The notes under the pieces were generated by a model. That model made no database searches. It was given only the letters and a program-made list of their open reading frames with translations, and was not told where the DNA came from. Shown here in pieces: positions 7,122 to 14,557 of a stretch of DNA of 17,227 nucleotides; position 1 is the first letter of the stretch, and each line of letters opens with the position of its first letter. This stretch comes from Chryseobacterium gleum (lineage in GTDB: Bacteria > Bacteroidota > Bacteroidia > Flavobacteriales_D > Crocinitomicaceae): contig CAMCQL010000018.1 of NCBI GenBank assembly GCA_945877005.1, positions 1-17,227 of the forward strand, in the 5' to 3' direction. The position numbers were made by a program, and so were the translations under genes.

Positions 7122-7400
7122 ATGGAGGTTTCAGTATATAAAACAATCGAAAAAGAAGCCGTTTCTTTATTAACTTTTCATAAAGAAATTGAAGTTGAGC
7201 AACATGAAGATTTGCGCAGACAATTAGAACAAGCTACTCGATTAGGAAATGGATATCATTCAAAAGTAAGTATTTACTTTCATGACGATGATGGGCCAAA
7301 AAGAGTTGAAACAACCATATGGGCTACAGGTTCTAAATATATTTGTTTAAAAGGAGGTGTTTGGATTCCGATTGATCATATCGTAGAAGTTAAATATTGA
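7122..7400 (+). CDS. Small uncharacterised protein, probably conserved in Flavobacteriales
   Basis: This 92-residue soluble protein has no signal peptide or membrane segment. The N-terminal part (to about 45) looks helical and acidic, with LRRQLEQATRLGNGYHSKV. The C-terminal half reads as beta strands: KVSIYFHDDDGPKRVET, TTIWATGSKYICLKGG, and VWIPIDHIVEVKY. The pattern of a strand-rich end reading 'KGG..IPI..I..V' resembles small Bacteroidota proteins I recall as hypothetical, without known function. It has its own upstream AT-rich region (6996-7121) and ends ahead of a clear Rho-independent terminator, so it is probably a single-gene transcript. It lies between tilS and the DsbD gene. I do not assign a role. 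Confidence 0.75.
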   Translation: MEVSVYKTIEKEAVSLLTFHKEIEVEQHEDLRRQLEQATRLGNGYHSKVSIYFHDDDGPKRVETTIWATGSKYICLKGGVWIPIDHIVEVKY

Positions 7401-7408
7401 AAAAAATA

Positions 7409-7426
7409 AAAGGATAAGTATCCTTT
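7409..7426. repeat. Short 8-bp inverted repeat after the 92-residue gene
   Basis: AAAGGATA (7409-7416) and TATCCTTT (7419-7426) are perfect reverse complements with a 2-nt centre, so a real hairpin would have a larger loop. There is no T tract directly behind it. It may add to termination together with the stronger hairpin at 7441-7492, or be incidental. Confidence 0.4.
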
Positions 7427-7432
7427 GTTACA

Positions 7433-7461
7433 TTTGTTATAATCCGTTTTGTATAGATTTG
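7433..7461 (+). promoter_or_regulatory. Candidate promoter for the DsbD gene, nested in a terminator
   Basis: TTTG at 7433-7436 and TAGATTTG at 7454-7461 are exact matches to the Bacteroidota -33 (TTTG) and -7 (TAnnTTTG) elements, with a 17-nt spacer, inside the accepted 17-23 range. A start site near 7468 would give a leader of about 78 nt to the ATG at 7546. The -7 box lies in the loop of the terminator hairpin at 7441-7492. This is the best-scoring promoter match I found by eye in the window. Confidence 0.5.
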
Positions 7462-7492
7462 TATCTTAATTCAAAACGGATTTTTTATTTTT
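7441..7492 (+). terminator. Rho-independent terminator after the 92-residue gene
   Basis: AATCCGTTTTG (7441-7451) pairs perfectly over 11 bp with CAAAACGGATT (7472-7482). It is followed by a T-rich tail, TTTTATTTTT (7483-7492). The loop is unusually large at 20 nt and contains a promoter-like element. It lies 40 bp past the stop codon of the upstream gene. Confidence 0.85.
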
Positions 7493-7545
7493 AGCAGATT
7501 CTCGAAAGATGTTGAAATGATTTTTAAAATAAAGATTAACTATAT

Positions 7546-9624
7546 ATGAGCTTAAAATTGAATTCATTATTGATAATGTGTTTCACATTCATTGTAAGTT
7601 TCTTTGGGTTTTCACAACCTGGGGGAGATTGGACGGATAAATTAAGTTGGGAGTTTTCTCTTGAGAAGAAAGATGCCTCCCATGCTTACCTCGTAGCCAA
7701 TGCGAAAATTAAAAAGGGCTGGCACATTTATTCTGTTAATCATGATCCAGATAAAGCAGATTTAACAGGATTTCCAACCACTTTTAAATTTCTTCCTTCT
7801 AAAAACTACCGCACGATAGGTAAATTAATGGACGCGAAAAAAGCCTTAATACACAAAGATGATTTAGGGGTGTCTTTGATTTTTGAAAATGCCGCTACTT
7901 TTAAGCAAGAGATAGAGTTCCTTTCAAGTGCTGCATCGGATATTAAATTTGGTTATACATTTCAAATTTGCGATGAAAACGGTTGTATTTTCCCTCCTGA
8001 ACAAGAGGGAAGTATAAAAGCTGTAGGTTATCTTCCTGTTGCAAATCCTACCGCAGTCTTACCTAGTGTTGATTCTGTTCCATTGAACTCAAACGCTGAA
8101 GAGGATAATGTTACTGAAATTAAAAATGATAATCACCAAAAAGATCTAGTAAAATTAAATCCAATCAAAGTAAATTCTTCTACTAAAGATTCATGGTGGG
8201 TCATATTTTTAAAAGGTTTTGGAGGAGGTTTGATTGCATTACTTACACCTTGTGTGTTTCCAATGATTCCAATGACTGTTACATTTTTCACCAAAAGGTC
8301 AAAGTCTAGAACCTCTGGTATTTTGAATGCTTTGTTATATGGTGTTTCAATTATTGTGATATATGTTATATTGGGAGTAGTAATTACGGCTTTATTAGGT
8401 CCATCGGGTTTAAATGATCTCTCAACAAATGTATGGATGAATCTTGTGTTCTTTGCAATATTTGTGTTTTTTGCCTTTTCATTTTTGGGTGCTTTTGAAA
8501 TTAGATTACCAAATTCTTGGGTGAATAAGGCAGACGGTAATGCAGATAAAGGGGGGCTAATAGGGATATTCTTTATGGCATTTACATTGAGTTTGGTGTC
8601 TTTTTCATGTACCGGTCCTATCATTGGTACTTTATTGGTTGAATCTGCTACAGGTGGTAGTTTGATTGCTCCAACAATTGGAATGGCTGGTTTTTCAATG
8701 GCACTAGCATTGCCTTTTACTTTGTTTGCGATTTTTCCAGGATGGTTGAATTCATTGCCACAATCAGGTGGTTGGTTAAATTCCGTAAAAGTAGTTTTAG
8801 GATTATTGGAATTAGCATTAGCGTTAAAATTTTTATCAGGAATTGACTTAGCATACCATTGGGGGATTTTAACCAGAGAGGTTTTTGTTGCAGTATGGAT
8901 TGTGGTATTTTTTATCATAGGTTTTTATTTGTTAGGAAAATTGAGGTTTTCACACGATTCTGAAGTTGAAAAATTATCGGTAACTCGTTTTATGTTTGCA
9001 TTGTTTGCTTTCGTATTTGCAGTTTATTTGATTCCAGGTATGTGGGGAGCGCCATTGAGATTGATAGATGGTGTAGCTCCTCCAAGAACTCATAGCGAAG
9101 ATCAATTTAAGTTTGTAAAAGGAGAGGGTGCATCAGGGGTGCAAAATAGTTCTCCAAACTTCCTAAAGTTTAGAGCTGATATGGAAGAAGTTGGAGATGG
9201 TGAATTGTTAGTTTTTCATGACTTAGAAAAAGCAAAGGAATACGCTAGACTTGAAAACAAACCAATTTTATTGGATTTCACAGGGTACAATTGTCCTAAC
9301 TGTAGAAGAACTGAATCGACTGTTTGGTCACATCCAGAAATAGCTCCGTTATTAAAAGAAAAGATGGTGATTGCATCACTTTATGTAGACGATCGTGAAG
9401 AATTGCCTAAGAAAGATTGGAAATATTCAAAAGCAATTCAAGGTACAATTAAAACAGTAGGGAATAAATGGTCTGATTATCAAGTAACTCATTATGGGCA
9501 ATTGTCGCAGCCATTGTACGTAATGATCAATGAAAAAGGTGAAGATTTAACGGGACCTATTGGTTATGAGCCTTCGATAACAAATTACAAGAACTTCTTG
9601 ATGAAAGGATTGAATAAATTCTAA
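7546..9624 (+). CDS. dsbD: DsbD-type thiol:disulfide interchange protein (three-domain transmembrane reductase)
   Basis: This inner-membrane protein passes electrons from cytoplasmic thioredoxin to periplasmic thiols, for example for disulfide isomerisation or cytochrome c maturation. A signal peptide covers about 1-24. The N-terminal periplasmic domain (about 28-162) has the Cys pair C142/C147 in FQICDENGCIFPPE. After a polar linker, the transmembrane domain (about 216-500) has eight or so hydrophobic segments. It contains the redox pair C236 (LTPCVFPMIPMT) and C355 (FSCTGPIIGTLL). The C-terminal thioredoxin-like domain (about 555-692) has C583-P-N-C586 in DFTGYNCPNCRR. All three pairs of the relay are present. 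The 692-residue length exceeds E. coli DsbD (565), mostly from linker and insert. The gene stands alone between a terminator and a convergent hairpin. A partner among neighbouring genes is not evident. Confidence 0.92.
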   Translation: MSLKLNSLLIMCFTFIVSFFGFSQPGGDWTDKLSWEFSLEKKDASHAYLVANAKIKKGWHIYSVNHDPDKADLTGFPTTFKFLPSKNYRTIGKLMDAKKALIHKDDLGVSLIFENAATFKQEIEFLSSAASDIKFGYTFQICDENGCIFPPEQEGSIKAVGYLPVANPTAVLPSVDSVPLNSNAEEDNVTEIKNDNHQKDLVKLNPIKVNSSTKDSWWVIFLKGFGGGLIALLTPCVFPMIPMTVTFFTKRSKSRTSGILNALLYGVSIIVIYVILGVVITALLGPSGLNDLSTNVWMNLVFFAIFVFFAFSFLGAFEIRLPNSWVNKADGNADKGGLIGIFFMAFTLSLVSFSCTGPIIGTLLVESATGGSLIAPTIGMAGFSMALALPFTLFAIFPGWLNSLPQSGGWLNSVKVVLGLLELALALKFLSGIDLAYHWGILTREVFVAVWIVVFFIIGFYLLGKLRFSHDSEVEKLSVTRFMFALFAFVFAVYLIPGMWGAPLRLIDGVAPPRTHSEDQFKFVKGEGASGVQNSSPNFLKFRADMEEVGDGELLVFHDLEKAKEYARLENKPILLDFTGYNCPNCRRTESTVWSHPEIAPLLKEKMVIASLYVDDREELPKKDWKYSKAIQGTIKTVGNKWSDYQVTHYGQLSQPLYVMINEKGEDLTGPIGYEPSITNYKNFLMKGLNKF

Positions 9625-9659
9625 AACAACAATTACCTCGGTTTTTGCTTAATCAAAAC

Positions 9660-9704
9660 AGATTAGTTTCAAAAGTCTTAGGTTTAGACTTTTGAAACTA
9701 ATCT
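9660..9704. terminator. Perfect 19-bp inverted repeat; bidirectional terminator between convergent genes
   Basis: AGATTAGTTTCAAAAGTCT (9660-9678) is exactly the reverse complement of 9686-9704, with a 7-nt loop (TAGGTTT). It sits 36 bp after the DsbD stop and 5 bp before the stop codon of the opposite-strand PhnA-domain gene. U tracts are poor on both sides, so it may act as a transcript-stabilising 3' stem as much as an intrinsic terminator. I regard termination or 3'-end protection for both genes as the likely role. Confidence 0.75.
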
Positions 9705-9709
9705 TAATA

Positions 9710-10285
9710 TTAGGATTTTTTCACATATTCTGTAATGATAACGATTGTTTGTCCATTGACTTTTCCTTCTATGTAAGTTGGGTTATTCAAATCCAATGAA
9801 ATACCACGAACTGCTGTACCTCTCTTAGCAGTAAAACCTCCTCCCTTGACATTTAGATCTTTGATTAATACAACAGTATCTCCTGTTTGAAGTCGAACGC
9901 CATTGCAATCTTTGTGAAAAGGCACTTCTTCAATTTCTTCTCCTTCACCAGTTGCTTTTGCCCAATTTAACGTTTCTTCATCCAAATACATCATGTCCAG
10001 CAAATCTTGTGGCCAACCTTGATTTTTTAGACGTTGTAACATCCTCCAAGCTTGAACCTGAACTGCACGAACTTCGCTCCACATACTGTCATTTAAACAT
10101 CTCCAATGGTTTGGATCACATTTTTCAGGAGTTTCAATTTGTTCTTTGCAAGTGATGCAAATGTAAATGGAGTGCTCTATTGAACCATCAGAAGGCACTA
10201 CTTCAAAAACTGATAAATCGTGTTTTGCTCCACATAATTCGCAAATGGAATTACTTCTTTGTTGTAAATCTTTTTCTAAACGCAT
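9710..10285 (-). CDS. PhnA/YjdM-domain protein with N-terminal zinc ribbon
   Basis: This cytoplasmic protein of 191 residues belongs to the PhnA (YjdM) family, whose biochemical role is unproven despite the historical phosphonate name. The N-terminal zinc ribbon has CELCG (C15, C18) and CITC (C43, C46). A middle segment (about 55-115) rich in Trp and charged residues follows (HWRCLNDSMWSEV, VQAWRMLQRLKNQGW). The C-terminal PhnA domain (about 122-191) reads DCNGVRLQTGDTVVLIKDL, GFTAKRGTAVRGI, and ends YIEGKVNGQTIVIITEYVKK. That is a close match to the family core (G..L..GD.V..IKDL.VKG, RGT.V..I, IEG.VNG..IV..TE..KK). It is divergent from the CPBP gene and has a TAnnTTTG element 28 bp ahead of its start. 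It is not phosphonoacetate hydrolase, which shares the PhnA name. Confidence 0.9.
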   Translation of the reverse strand: MRLEKDLQQRSNSICELCGAKHDLSVFEVVPSDGSIEHSIYICITCKEQIETPEKCDPNHWRCLNDSMWSEVRAVQVQAWRMLQRLKNQGWPQDLLDMMYLDEETLNWAKATGEGEEIEEVPFHKDCNGVRLQTGDTVVLIKDLNVKGGGFTAKRGTAVRGISLDLNNPTYIEGKVNGQTIVIITEYVKKS

Positions 10286-10312
10286 AAATTAGTTCTTGAG
10301 GTATACTTTCGA

Positions 10313-10320
10313 CAAATGTA
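10313..10320 (-). promoter_or_regulatory. Candidate -7 promoter element for the PhnA-domain gene
   Basis: The minus strand reads TACATTTG, an exact TAnnTTTG match, 28 bp upstream of the start codon. A TTTG lies upstream on the same strand (reverse complement of 10336-10339) with a 15-nt spacer, slightly short of the usual 17. The nearby palindrome at 10329-10343 overlaps the spacer and the -33-like element, which is a plausible operator position. Confidence 0.4.
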
Positions 10321-10328
10321 GAATTTAA

Positions 10329-10343
10329 GTAGTTTCAAACTAC
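10329..10343. repeat. 15-bp palindrome in the divergent intergenic region
   Basis: GTAGTTT and AAACTAC flank a single C, giving a perfect 7+1+7 dyad between the divergently transcribed PhnA-domain and CPBP genes. The size and symmetry suit a dimeric repressor operator. No regulator gene is adjacent. It could equally be chance in AT-rich DNA. Confidence 0.35.
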
Positions 10344-10370
10344 ATCAGGGAGTAACATTTTTGAAATATG

Positions 10371-10378
10371 TATATTTG
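10371..10378 (+). promoter_or_regulatory. Candidate -7 promoter element for the CPBP-ABC-ppx run
   Basis: TATATTTG matches TAnnTTTG exactly and lies 14 bp upstream of the ATG at 10393, so the leader would be only about 8 nt. No TTTG is found 17-23 nt upstream. The match is therefore tentative; transcription may begin elsewhere in 10286-10392. Confidence 0.3.
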
Positions 10379-10392
10379 GTAAAAAATACTAT

Positions 10393-11304
10393 ATGGGTTT
10401 TCTTTCTTTGGGGAAAAATGGTCGAAAAAGTGCTAAATACTATGTTTGGACATTTTTACTCATTATTACAACTACTATTGGTGTAGGCCAGTTACCCTAT
10501 TACTTGGGTTTGATGGCTGCGGGGATTGAATTTTCAAAGGTTTTAGAACTTACAATGCAAGAAGCAATCTCGATCTTAGGGAGTAATTTGTTTTTTACCT
10601 TGGAGCTCATTCCATTTTGTATACTTTTAGGAGTCTTACTTTTTGCTGTAACAAAGATTCATGAACGACCTCTCAGTACTGTATTTACGATTCGAGAAAG
10701 TTTTGATTGGAAACGATTCTTTTTCTTGTTTTTTTTGTGGTTTCTAATTTTATTTTTTCAGCTTGCTATTACCTATTGGATGGGGGCTAAAATTCAGTGG
10801 AATGCAAAAAAAGAGACCTTTTTGATTTTATGTGGTGTTTCATTGTTCATATTGCCGCTTCAAGTCATGTTTGAAGAAGTATTGTTTCGTTCTTATATTT
10901 TACAAGGATTCGCAATGAGTTTTAAGAGGCCTATGGTATCAATCATATTATCAGGTACATTGTTTGGTTTATTACATGCAGCCAATCCTGAGGTAGAAGT
11001 ATTGGGTAAGGAGATTTTGATTTATTACATCGTTTCGGGTCTTTTTTTGGGAATACTCACAGTAATGGATGATGGGTTAGAATTAAGCTTGGGTTTTCAT
11101 ACCGCGAATAATATTTTTGGAGCACTTGTAGTTACAACTGATTGGCAGGTATTTAAAACAGATGCACTTTTAATGGATACCTCACCTCCATTAATTGGAA
11201 TGGATATGTATTTAACGTTGTTTCTTGTTTTTCCATTGCTTTTATTTGTATTGTCAAAAAAATACAGATGGAAATCTTTTTCTAAATTAATTGATAAGCA
11301 ATAG
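10393..11304 (+). CDS. CPBP-family intramembrane glutamic endopeptidase (CAAX/Abi type)
   Basis: This polytopic membrane protein of 303 residues is a probable intramembrane protease of the CPBP (Rce1-like, PF02517) family. About eight hydrophobic segments are visible, starting at residues 19-40 and 66-87. All three signature motifs are intact: EEVLFRSY (E161, E162, R166), FGLLHAANPE (H195), and LGFHTANN (H236, N240). The Glu pair and His residues form the catalytic or metal site in family members. In bacteria such proteins process peptides or signals, or give immunity to bacteriocins; the substrate here is unknown. The ABC ATPase starts 22 nt downstream, suggesting co-transcription with an ABC-2 exporter. 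That linkage hints at a role in peptide maturation or export, but many CPBP genes are also found next to unrelated genes. Confidence 0.9.
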   Translation: MGFLSLGKNGRKSAKYYVWTFLLIITTTIGVGQLPYYLGLMAAGIEFSKVLELTMQEAISILGSNLFFTLELIPFCILLGVLLFAVTKIHERPLSTVFTIRESFDWKRFFFLFFLWFLILFFQLAITYWMGAKIQWNAKKETFLILCGVSLFILPLQVMFEEVLFRSYILQGFAMSFKRPMVSIILSGTLFGLLHAANPEVEVLGKEILIYYIVSGLFLGILTVMDDGLELSLGFHTANNIFGALVVTTDWQVFKTDALLMDTSPPLIGMDMYLTLFLVFPLLLFVLSKKYRWKSFSKLIDKQ

Positions 11305-11326
11305 ATTTTGATAAATAGTTAGGGTT

Positions 11327-12256
11327 ATGAAGCGTATATTAGAGCTAGAAGGAGTAAGTAAATCTTTTTTTCAAAAATTGGCGGTTGAAGATGTTTCTCT
11401 TACATTGAATGAAGGAGAAGTATTTGGATTATTAGGACCCAATGGTGCAGGTAAGACAACGTTGATTCGGATTATCAATAGAATCATCACTCAAGAAAAA
11501 GGAACCGTGAAGTACAAGGGCGAACTTATGAAAGGGAAACACCTTGCATCTATCGGATATTTACCTGAAGAAAGAGGATTGTATAAAACAATGACGGTCT
11601 TTGATCATGTGATTTTTTTAGGACGTCTGAGAAGGATGTCACGTTCTGAAGTTGCAACGAATTTAACGTATTGGTTAGAGAAATTTGAGATAGAAAATTG
11701 GAAGAACAAACGAATTGAGGAGCTATCGAAAGGAATGGCACAAAAAGTACAGTTTATTTGTTCTGTAATTCACAATCCCGATTTATTGATTCTTGATGAA
11801 CCGTTTAGCGGATTTGATCCTGTAAATGTGGAGTTAATCCAATCAGAGTTGATGAACATGAAATCAAAAGGAAAAACTATTTTGCTTTCAAGTCACAATA
11901 TGAAAAGTGTAGAAGAAATCTGTGATCGCGTTGCGTTGATACATCAATCAAAAAAAATTATTGAAGGCAATGTTACTGAACTACGAAAATCTCGTAAAGA
12001 TGGGAGCTATGCACTGCGATTCAGAGGTTCTATTTTAGCATTCGTTAATGGTCTTTGGACAGGTTTTGAGTTGATAGACAAAGAAGAGTTGGGAAAAGAT
12101 TATTTTGTTGTATACATTCATCTTAGAGAAGGGCATTCATTTCATGATTTGTTAAAAGTAGCAATTCAGACTGTTGAAATTGAAGCAGCATGGGAAGTGT
12201 TGCCGAGCATGCAGAAAATATTTATTGATTTAGTCACTGATAAAACATTGAATTAA
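11327..12256 (+). CDS. ABC transporter ATP-binding protein (ABC-2/NatA-like)
   Basis: This is a cytoplasmic ATPase subunit that drives the ABC-2 permease encoded next. Motifs in order are Walker A GPNGAGKTT (37-45), a Q-loop region reading IGYLPEERGLY with Glu instead of Gln, the signature LSKGMAQKVQ (133-142), Walker B LLILDEPFSGFDP (153-165), and the switch His in LLSSHN (H190). The Glu in the Q-loop position and the LPEERGLY wording recur in a NatA-like subgroup, so I treat them as subgroup features, not damage. Residues about 210-309 form the extra C-terminal domain common in ABC-2 ATPases (DUF4162-like). The substrate is not predictable; candidates are Na+, a peptide, a lipid or a drug. 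The gene lies 22 nt after the CPBP gene and 42 nt before the permease. Confidence 0.95.
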   Translation: MKRILELEGVSKSFFQKLAVEDVSLTLNEGEVFGLLGPNGAGKTTLIRIINRIITQEKGTVKYKGELMKGKHLASIGYLPEERGLYKTMTVFDHVIFLGRLRRMSRSEVATNLTYWLEKFEIENWKNKRIEELSKGMAQKVQFICSVIHNPDLLILDEPFSGFDPVNVELIQSELMNMKSKGKTILLSSHNMKSVEEICDRVALIHQSKKIIEGNVTELRKSRKDGSYALRFRGSILAFVNGLWTGFELIDKEELGKDYFVVYIHLREGHSFHDLLKVAIQTVEIEAAWEVLPSMQKIFIDLVTDKTLN

Positions 12257-12298
12257 AAAATAAGTGAACTCTTAAGAATTAACTAAAAATAAAAAAAA

Positions 12299-13636
12299 AT
12301 GAAAATAAGTTGGTTGATAGCTTTACGAGAATTGGCAGAGAGAATAAAAACTCGATCGTTCATTTCAATGGCGATAGTTGGTCCGATATTCGTATTATTA
12401 ATAGCCTATATATTGTTTGTTGTTGGTGAGAAAAATAAGCCAAGTTGGAAGGTGTTAATTGCAGATCCGACACAAATAATGGAAAACAAAATTTTGTCTA
12501 ATACAACGGGTTCCATAAAGTATGATTTTATTAATTCCTATGTTCAATTGAAAGATTTTGAAAACGGAAAAAAATACGAAAAGTACGATGCATTACTAGA
12601 AGTAAATGAAAAAGTATTGTCAAATAAGGTAGGTTATTTGTTTTATAGGGAAAAGCCATCACTTTCATTTGCGACAAGTGTTCAATTTCATTTGGAAAGA
12701 AGATTGGAAGAAGTTTTGATTACAAGGTTTACTAAGATGACTATCAAAGAGTTTCGAAGAATTAAGCAGCCTATAAGTTTGGGCCTAAGGAATATTTACG
12801 ACCCTAAAAATGAGTCTTTTAACCTAAGTGGATGGGTAGGTTTCTTTTTTGGAGGAGTCATTTTGTTTTTTATACTATTATTTGGAATGACTATTTTAAG
12901 AAGTATATCCATTGAAAAATCGAATCGAATCGTAGAGGTACTGCTTGCCTCAGTAAAGCCGAGACAATTGATGTTGGGTAAAATAACAGGTATTGGATTA
13001 GCTGCATTAATTCAATTTTTGATATGGGTTGTTGTGATTGCGCTTGGGTTACTTATAATGAGAGAAATACTCTTCAAAGACATGATGGATGCTTCAAATT
13101 GGAACGTAACACAAATGACACAAAGCCTGAAGAATCAGACTATTTCAGAACGCTTAATGCATGTAAATAGCTACAATGATTTTGTTGAGTTAGTTTTTGA
13201 ACGAATCAAATACGGAAATATGTTATTTTATTTTATGTTATTTTTCTGTGCGGGATATTTATTTTATGGTACTTTTTTCGCTGCACTTGGTGCAACTTCA
13301 GGTTCAGAAAACGACGGGCAGCAATTTGTTATTCCAATCGTAATAGTATTATTTGTCGCGTTATGGGCTGGTTATTATGTGTTGTTAAATCCAGAAAGTA
13401 GTCTAACCTACTGGTTCTCATTTATACCATTCACCGCACCGATGGTTTCCATGGTGCGTTTAGCACAAGGGTACAGTCCAGGAGAGGGATATCAATTGTT
13501 TTTATCGTTCTTTTTATTAGTTTTATCCTCTTTATTTATGCTACGAATTGCCGGTCGATTGTATACCAATGGTATATTACAGTTTGGACATCGTTTGAAA
13601 TTGTCTCAATTTATAAAATGGATTCAAAATGGGTAA
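12299..13636 (+). CDS. ABC-2 type permease (NatB-like)
   Basis: This membrane subunit of an ABC-2 exporter has 445 residues. It begins MKISWLIALRELAERIKTRSF, the amphipathic elbow-helix pattern typical of this family, followed by membrane segment 1 (about 22-43). A large extracytoplasmic domain (about 46-175) comes next. Five further hydrophobic segments follow, near 179-200, 230-254, 310-335, 345-366 and 400-420. An intervening loop includes RSISIEKSNRIVEVLLASVKPRQLMLGKI, the conserved cytoplasmic stretch before the second membrane segment. This architecture (1 TM, large soluble domain, 5 TM) is that of the NatB/ABC2_membrane_3 group. It pairs with the ATPase directly upstream. Its last 8 bp overlap the start of the Ppx/GppA gene in another frame, indicating translational coupling. 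The transported substrate is unknown. Confidence 0.93.
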   Translation: MKISWLIALRELAERIKTRSFISMAIVGPIFVLLIAYILFVVGEKNKPSWKVLIADPTQIMENKILSNTTGSIKYDFINSYVQLKDFENGKKYEKYDALLEVNEKVLSNKVGYLFYREKPSLSFATSVQFHLERRLEEVLITRFTKMTIKEFRRIKQPISLGLRNIYDPKNESFNLSGWVGFFFGGVILFFILLFGMTILRSISIEKSNRIVEVLLASVKPRQLMLGKITGIGLAALIQFLIWVVVIALGLLIMREILFKDMMDASNWNVTQMTQSLKNQTISERLMHVNSYNDFVELVFERIKYGNMLFYFMLFFCAGYLFYGTFFAALGATSGSENDGQQFVIPIVIVLFVALWAGYYVLLNPESSLTYWFSFIPFTAPMVSMVRLAQGYSPGEGYQLFLSFFLLVLSSLFMLRIAGRLYTNGILQFGHRLKLSQFIKWIQNG

Positions 13637-14537
13637 GAAAAGAATAGGCGTAATTGATTTAGGTACGAATACCTTTAATTTGTTGATTGCCGATGTTTCT
13701 GCTGAAGAAATTGAAGTCGTTCATTCTGAAAAAGATGGTGTTGCATTAGGTATGGGGGGATTGAACGATGGGGTTTTACGTAAAGAAGCTATTTTACGAG
13801 CGCTGAAAACATTGTCCCATTTCAATAAAATGTGTGAGGTGCACTACGTGGATGAAATTAGAGCCTTTGGAACATCAGCGATACGAAGTGCAATTAATGG
13901 GAAAGATTTTGTTCAACTCGTTGCAAAAGAAACGGGGATAGAAGTTAAAATTATTTCTGGAGAAGATGAGGCTCGGTTGATTTATGAAGGAGTAAAATGG
14001 TCCTATATTTTTGAAGAACCTACCATGATAATGGATGTTGGTGGGGGAAGTACCGAGTTTATCTTTGCTAATAAAGATGAAATTAAAGATTTGGTCAGTT
14101 TAAATATTGGTGTTTCAAGAATTTTTCAAGAATTGGAACTTAGCGATCCTTTTACAAATGATGATATTGATAAAGTTACTCAATGGTTAGAAGAACGCGC
14201 TTCTACTTTTTTAGCCAATAAAAAATGCAACGTGTTAGTTGGAGCTTCAGGTTGCTTTGAAACTTTTTATGAAATGATTAATCGTAAATCATTTCCAAGT
14301 GTAAAGAACGCAATTGAACTTCCCTTTGATGAATTGATGAAAAATCTAGAATGGATCATTGGTTCTGATCAAATACAAAGAGATTTACATCCCCATATTA
14401 TCCCTATTCGAAGAAAAATGGCGGCAATTGCAGCTGTAAAAACGAATTGGATCATTGAAAAATTAGGAGTGAATAAAGTGATTGTATCACCATGTTCACT
14501 CAAAGAAGGTGTTTTGCAGGTAGCTGCTGATTTTTGA
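13629..14537 (+). CDS. Ppx/GppA family phosphatase, catalytic domain only
   Basis: This is a cytoplasmic hydrolase of the exopolyphosphatase / guanosine pentaphosphate phosphohydrolase family (ASKHA fold). It shows the phosphate-1 loop DLGTNTFNLLIAD (10-22), AFGTSAIRSA (79-88), the catalytic-region ISGEDEARLIYEGV (109-122), and the phosphate-2 loop MDVGGGSTEF (135-144). A final GASGCFETF-type stretch lies near 205. At 302 residues it lacks the C-terminal HD and helical domains of E. coli Ppx (513 residues), which is common in Bacteroidota. Activity could be on polyphosphate or on pppGpp; the sequence does not decide, so I give no symbol. Its ATG overlaps the permease stop by 8 bp. The stop TGA is followed 20 nt later by the DUF2200 ATG. 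Confidence 0.93.
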   Translation: MGKKRIGVIDLGTNTFNLLIADVSAEEIEVVHSEKDGVALGMGGLNDGVLRKEAILRALKTLSHFNKMCEVHYVDEIRAFGTSAIRSAINGKDFVQLVAKETGIEVKIISGEDEARLIYEGVKWSYIFEEPTMIMDVGGGSTEFIFANKDEIKDLVSLNIGVSRIFQELELSDPFTNDDIDKVTQWLEERASTFLANKKCNVLVGASGCFETFYEMINRKSFPSVKNAIELPFDELMKNLEWIIGSDQIQRDLHPHIIPIRRKMAAIAAVKTNWIIEKLGVNKVIVSPCSLKEGVLQVAADF

Positions 14538-14557
14538 TTACGAGTGTAAGTTCTGAT

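Noticed and set aside
8133..8918. A 261-codon open frame on the minus strand inside the DsbD gene
   Set aside because: It lies fully antisense to the membrane domain of a firmly identified gene. Its translation is rich in Asn, Lys, Pro and Ile with no fold-like pattern, as expected from the complement of hydrophobic codons.
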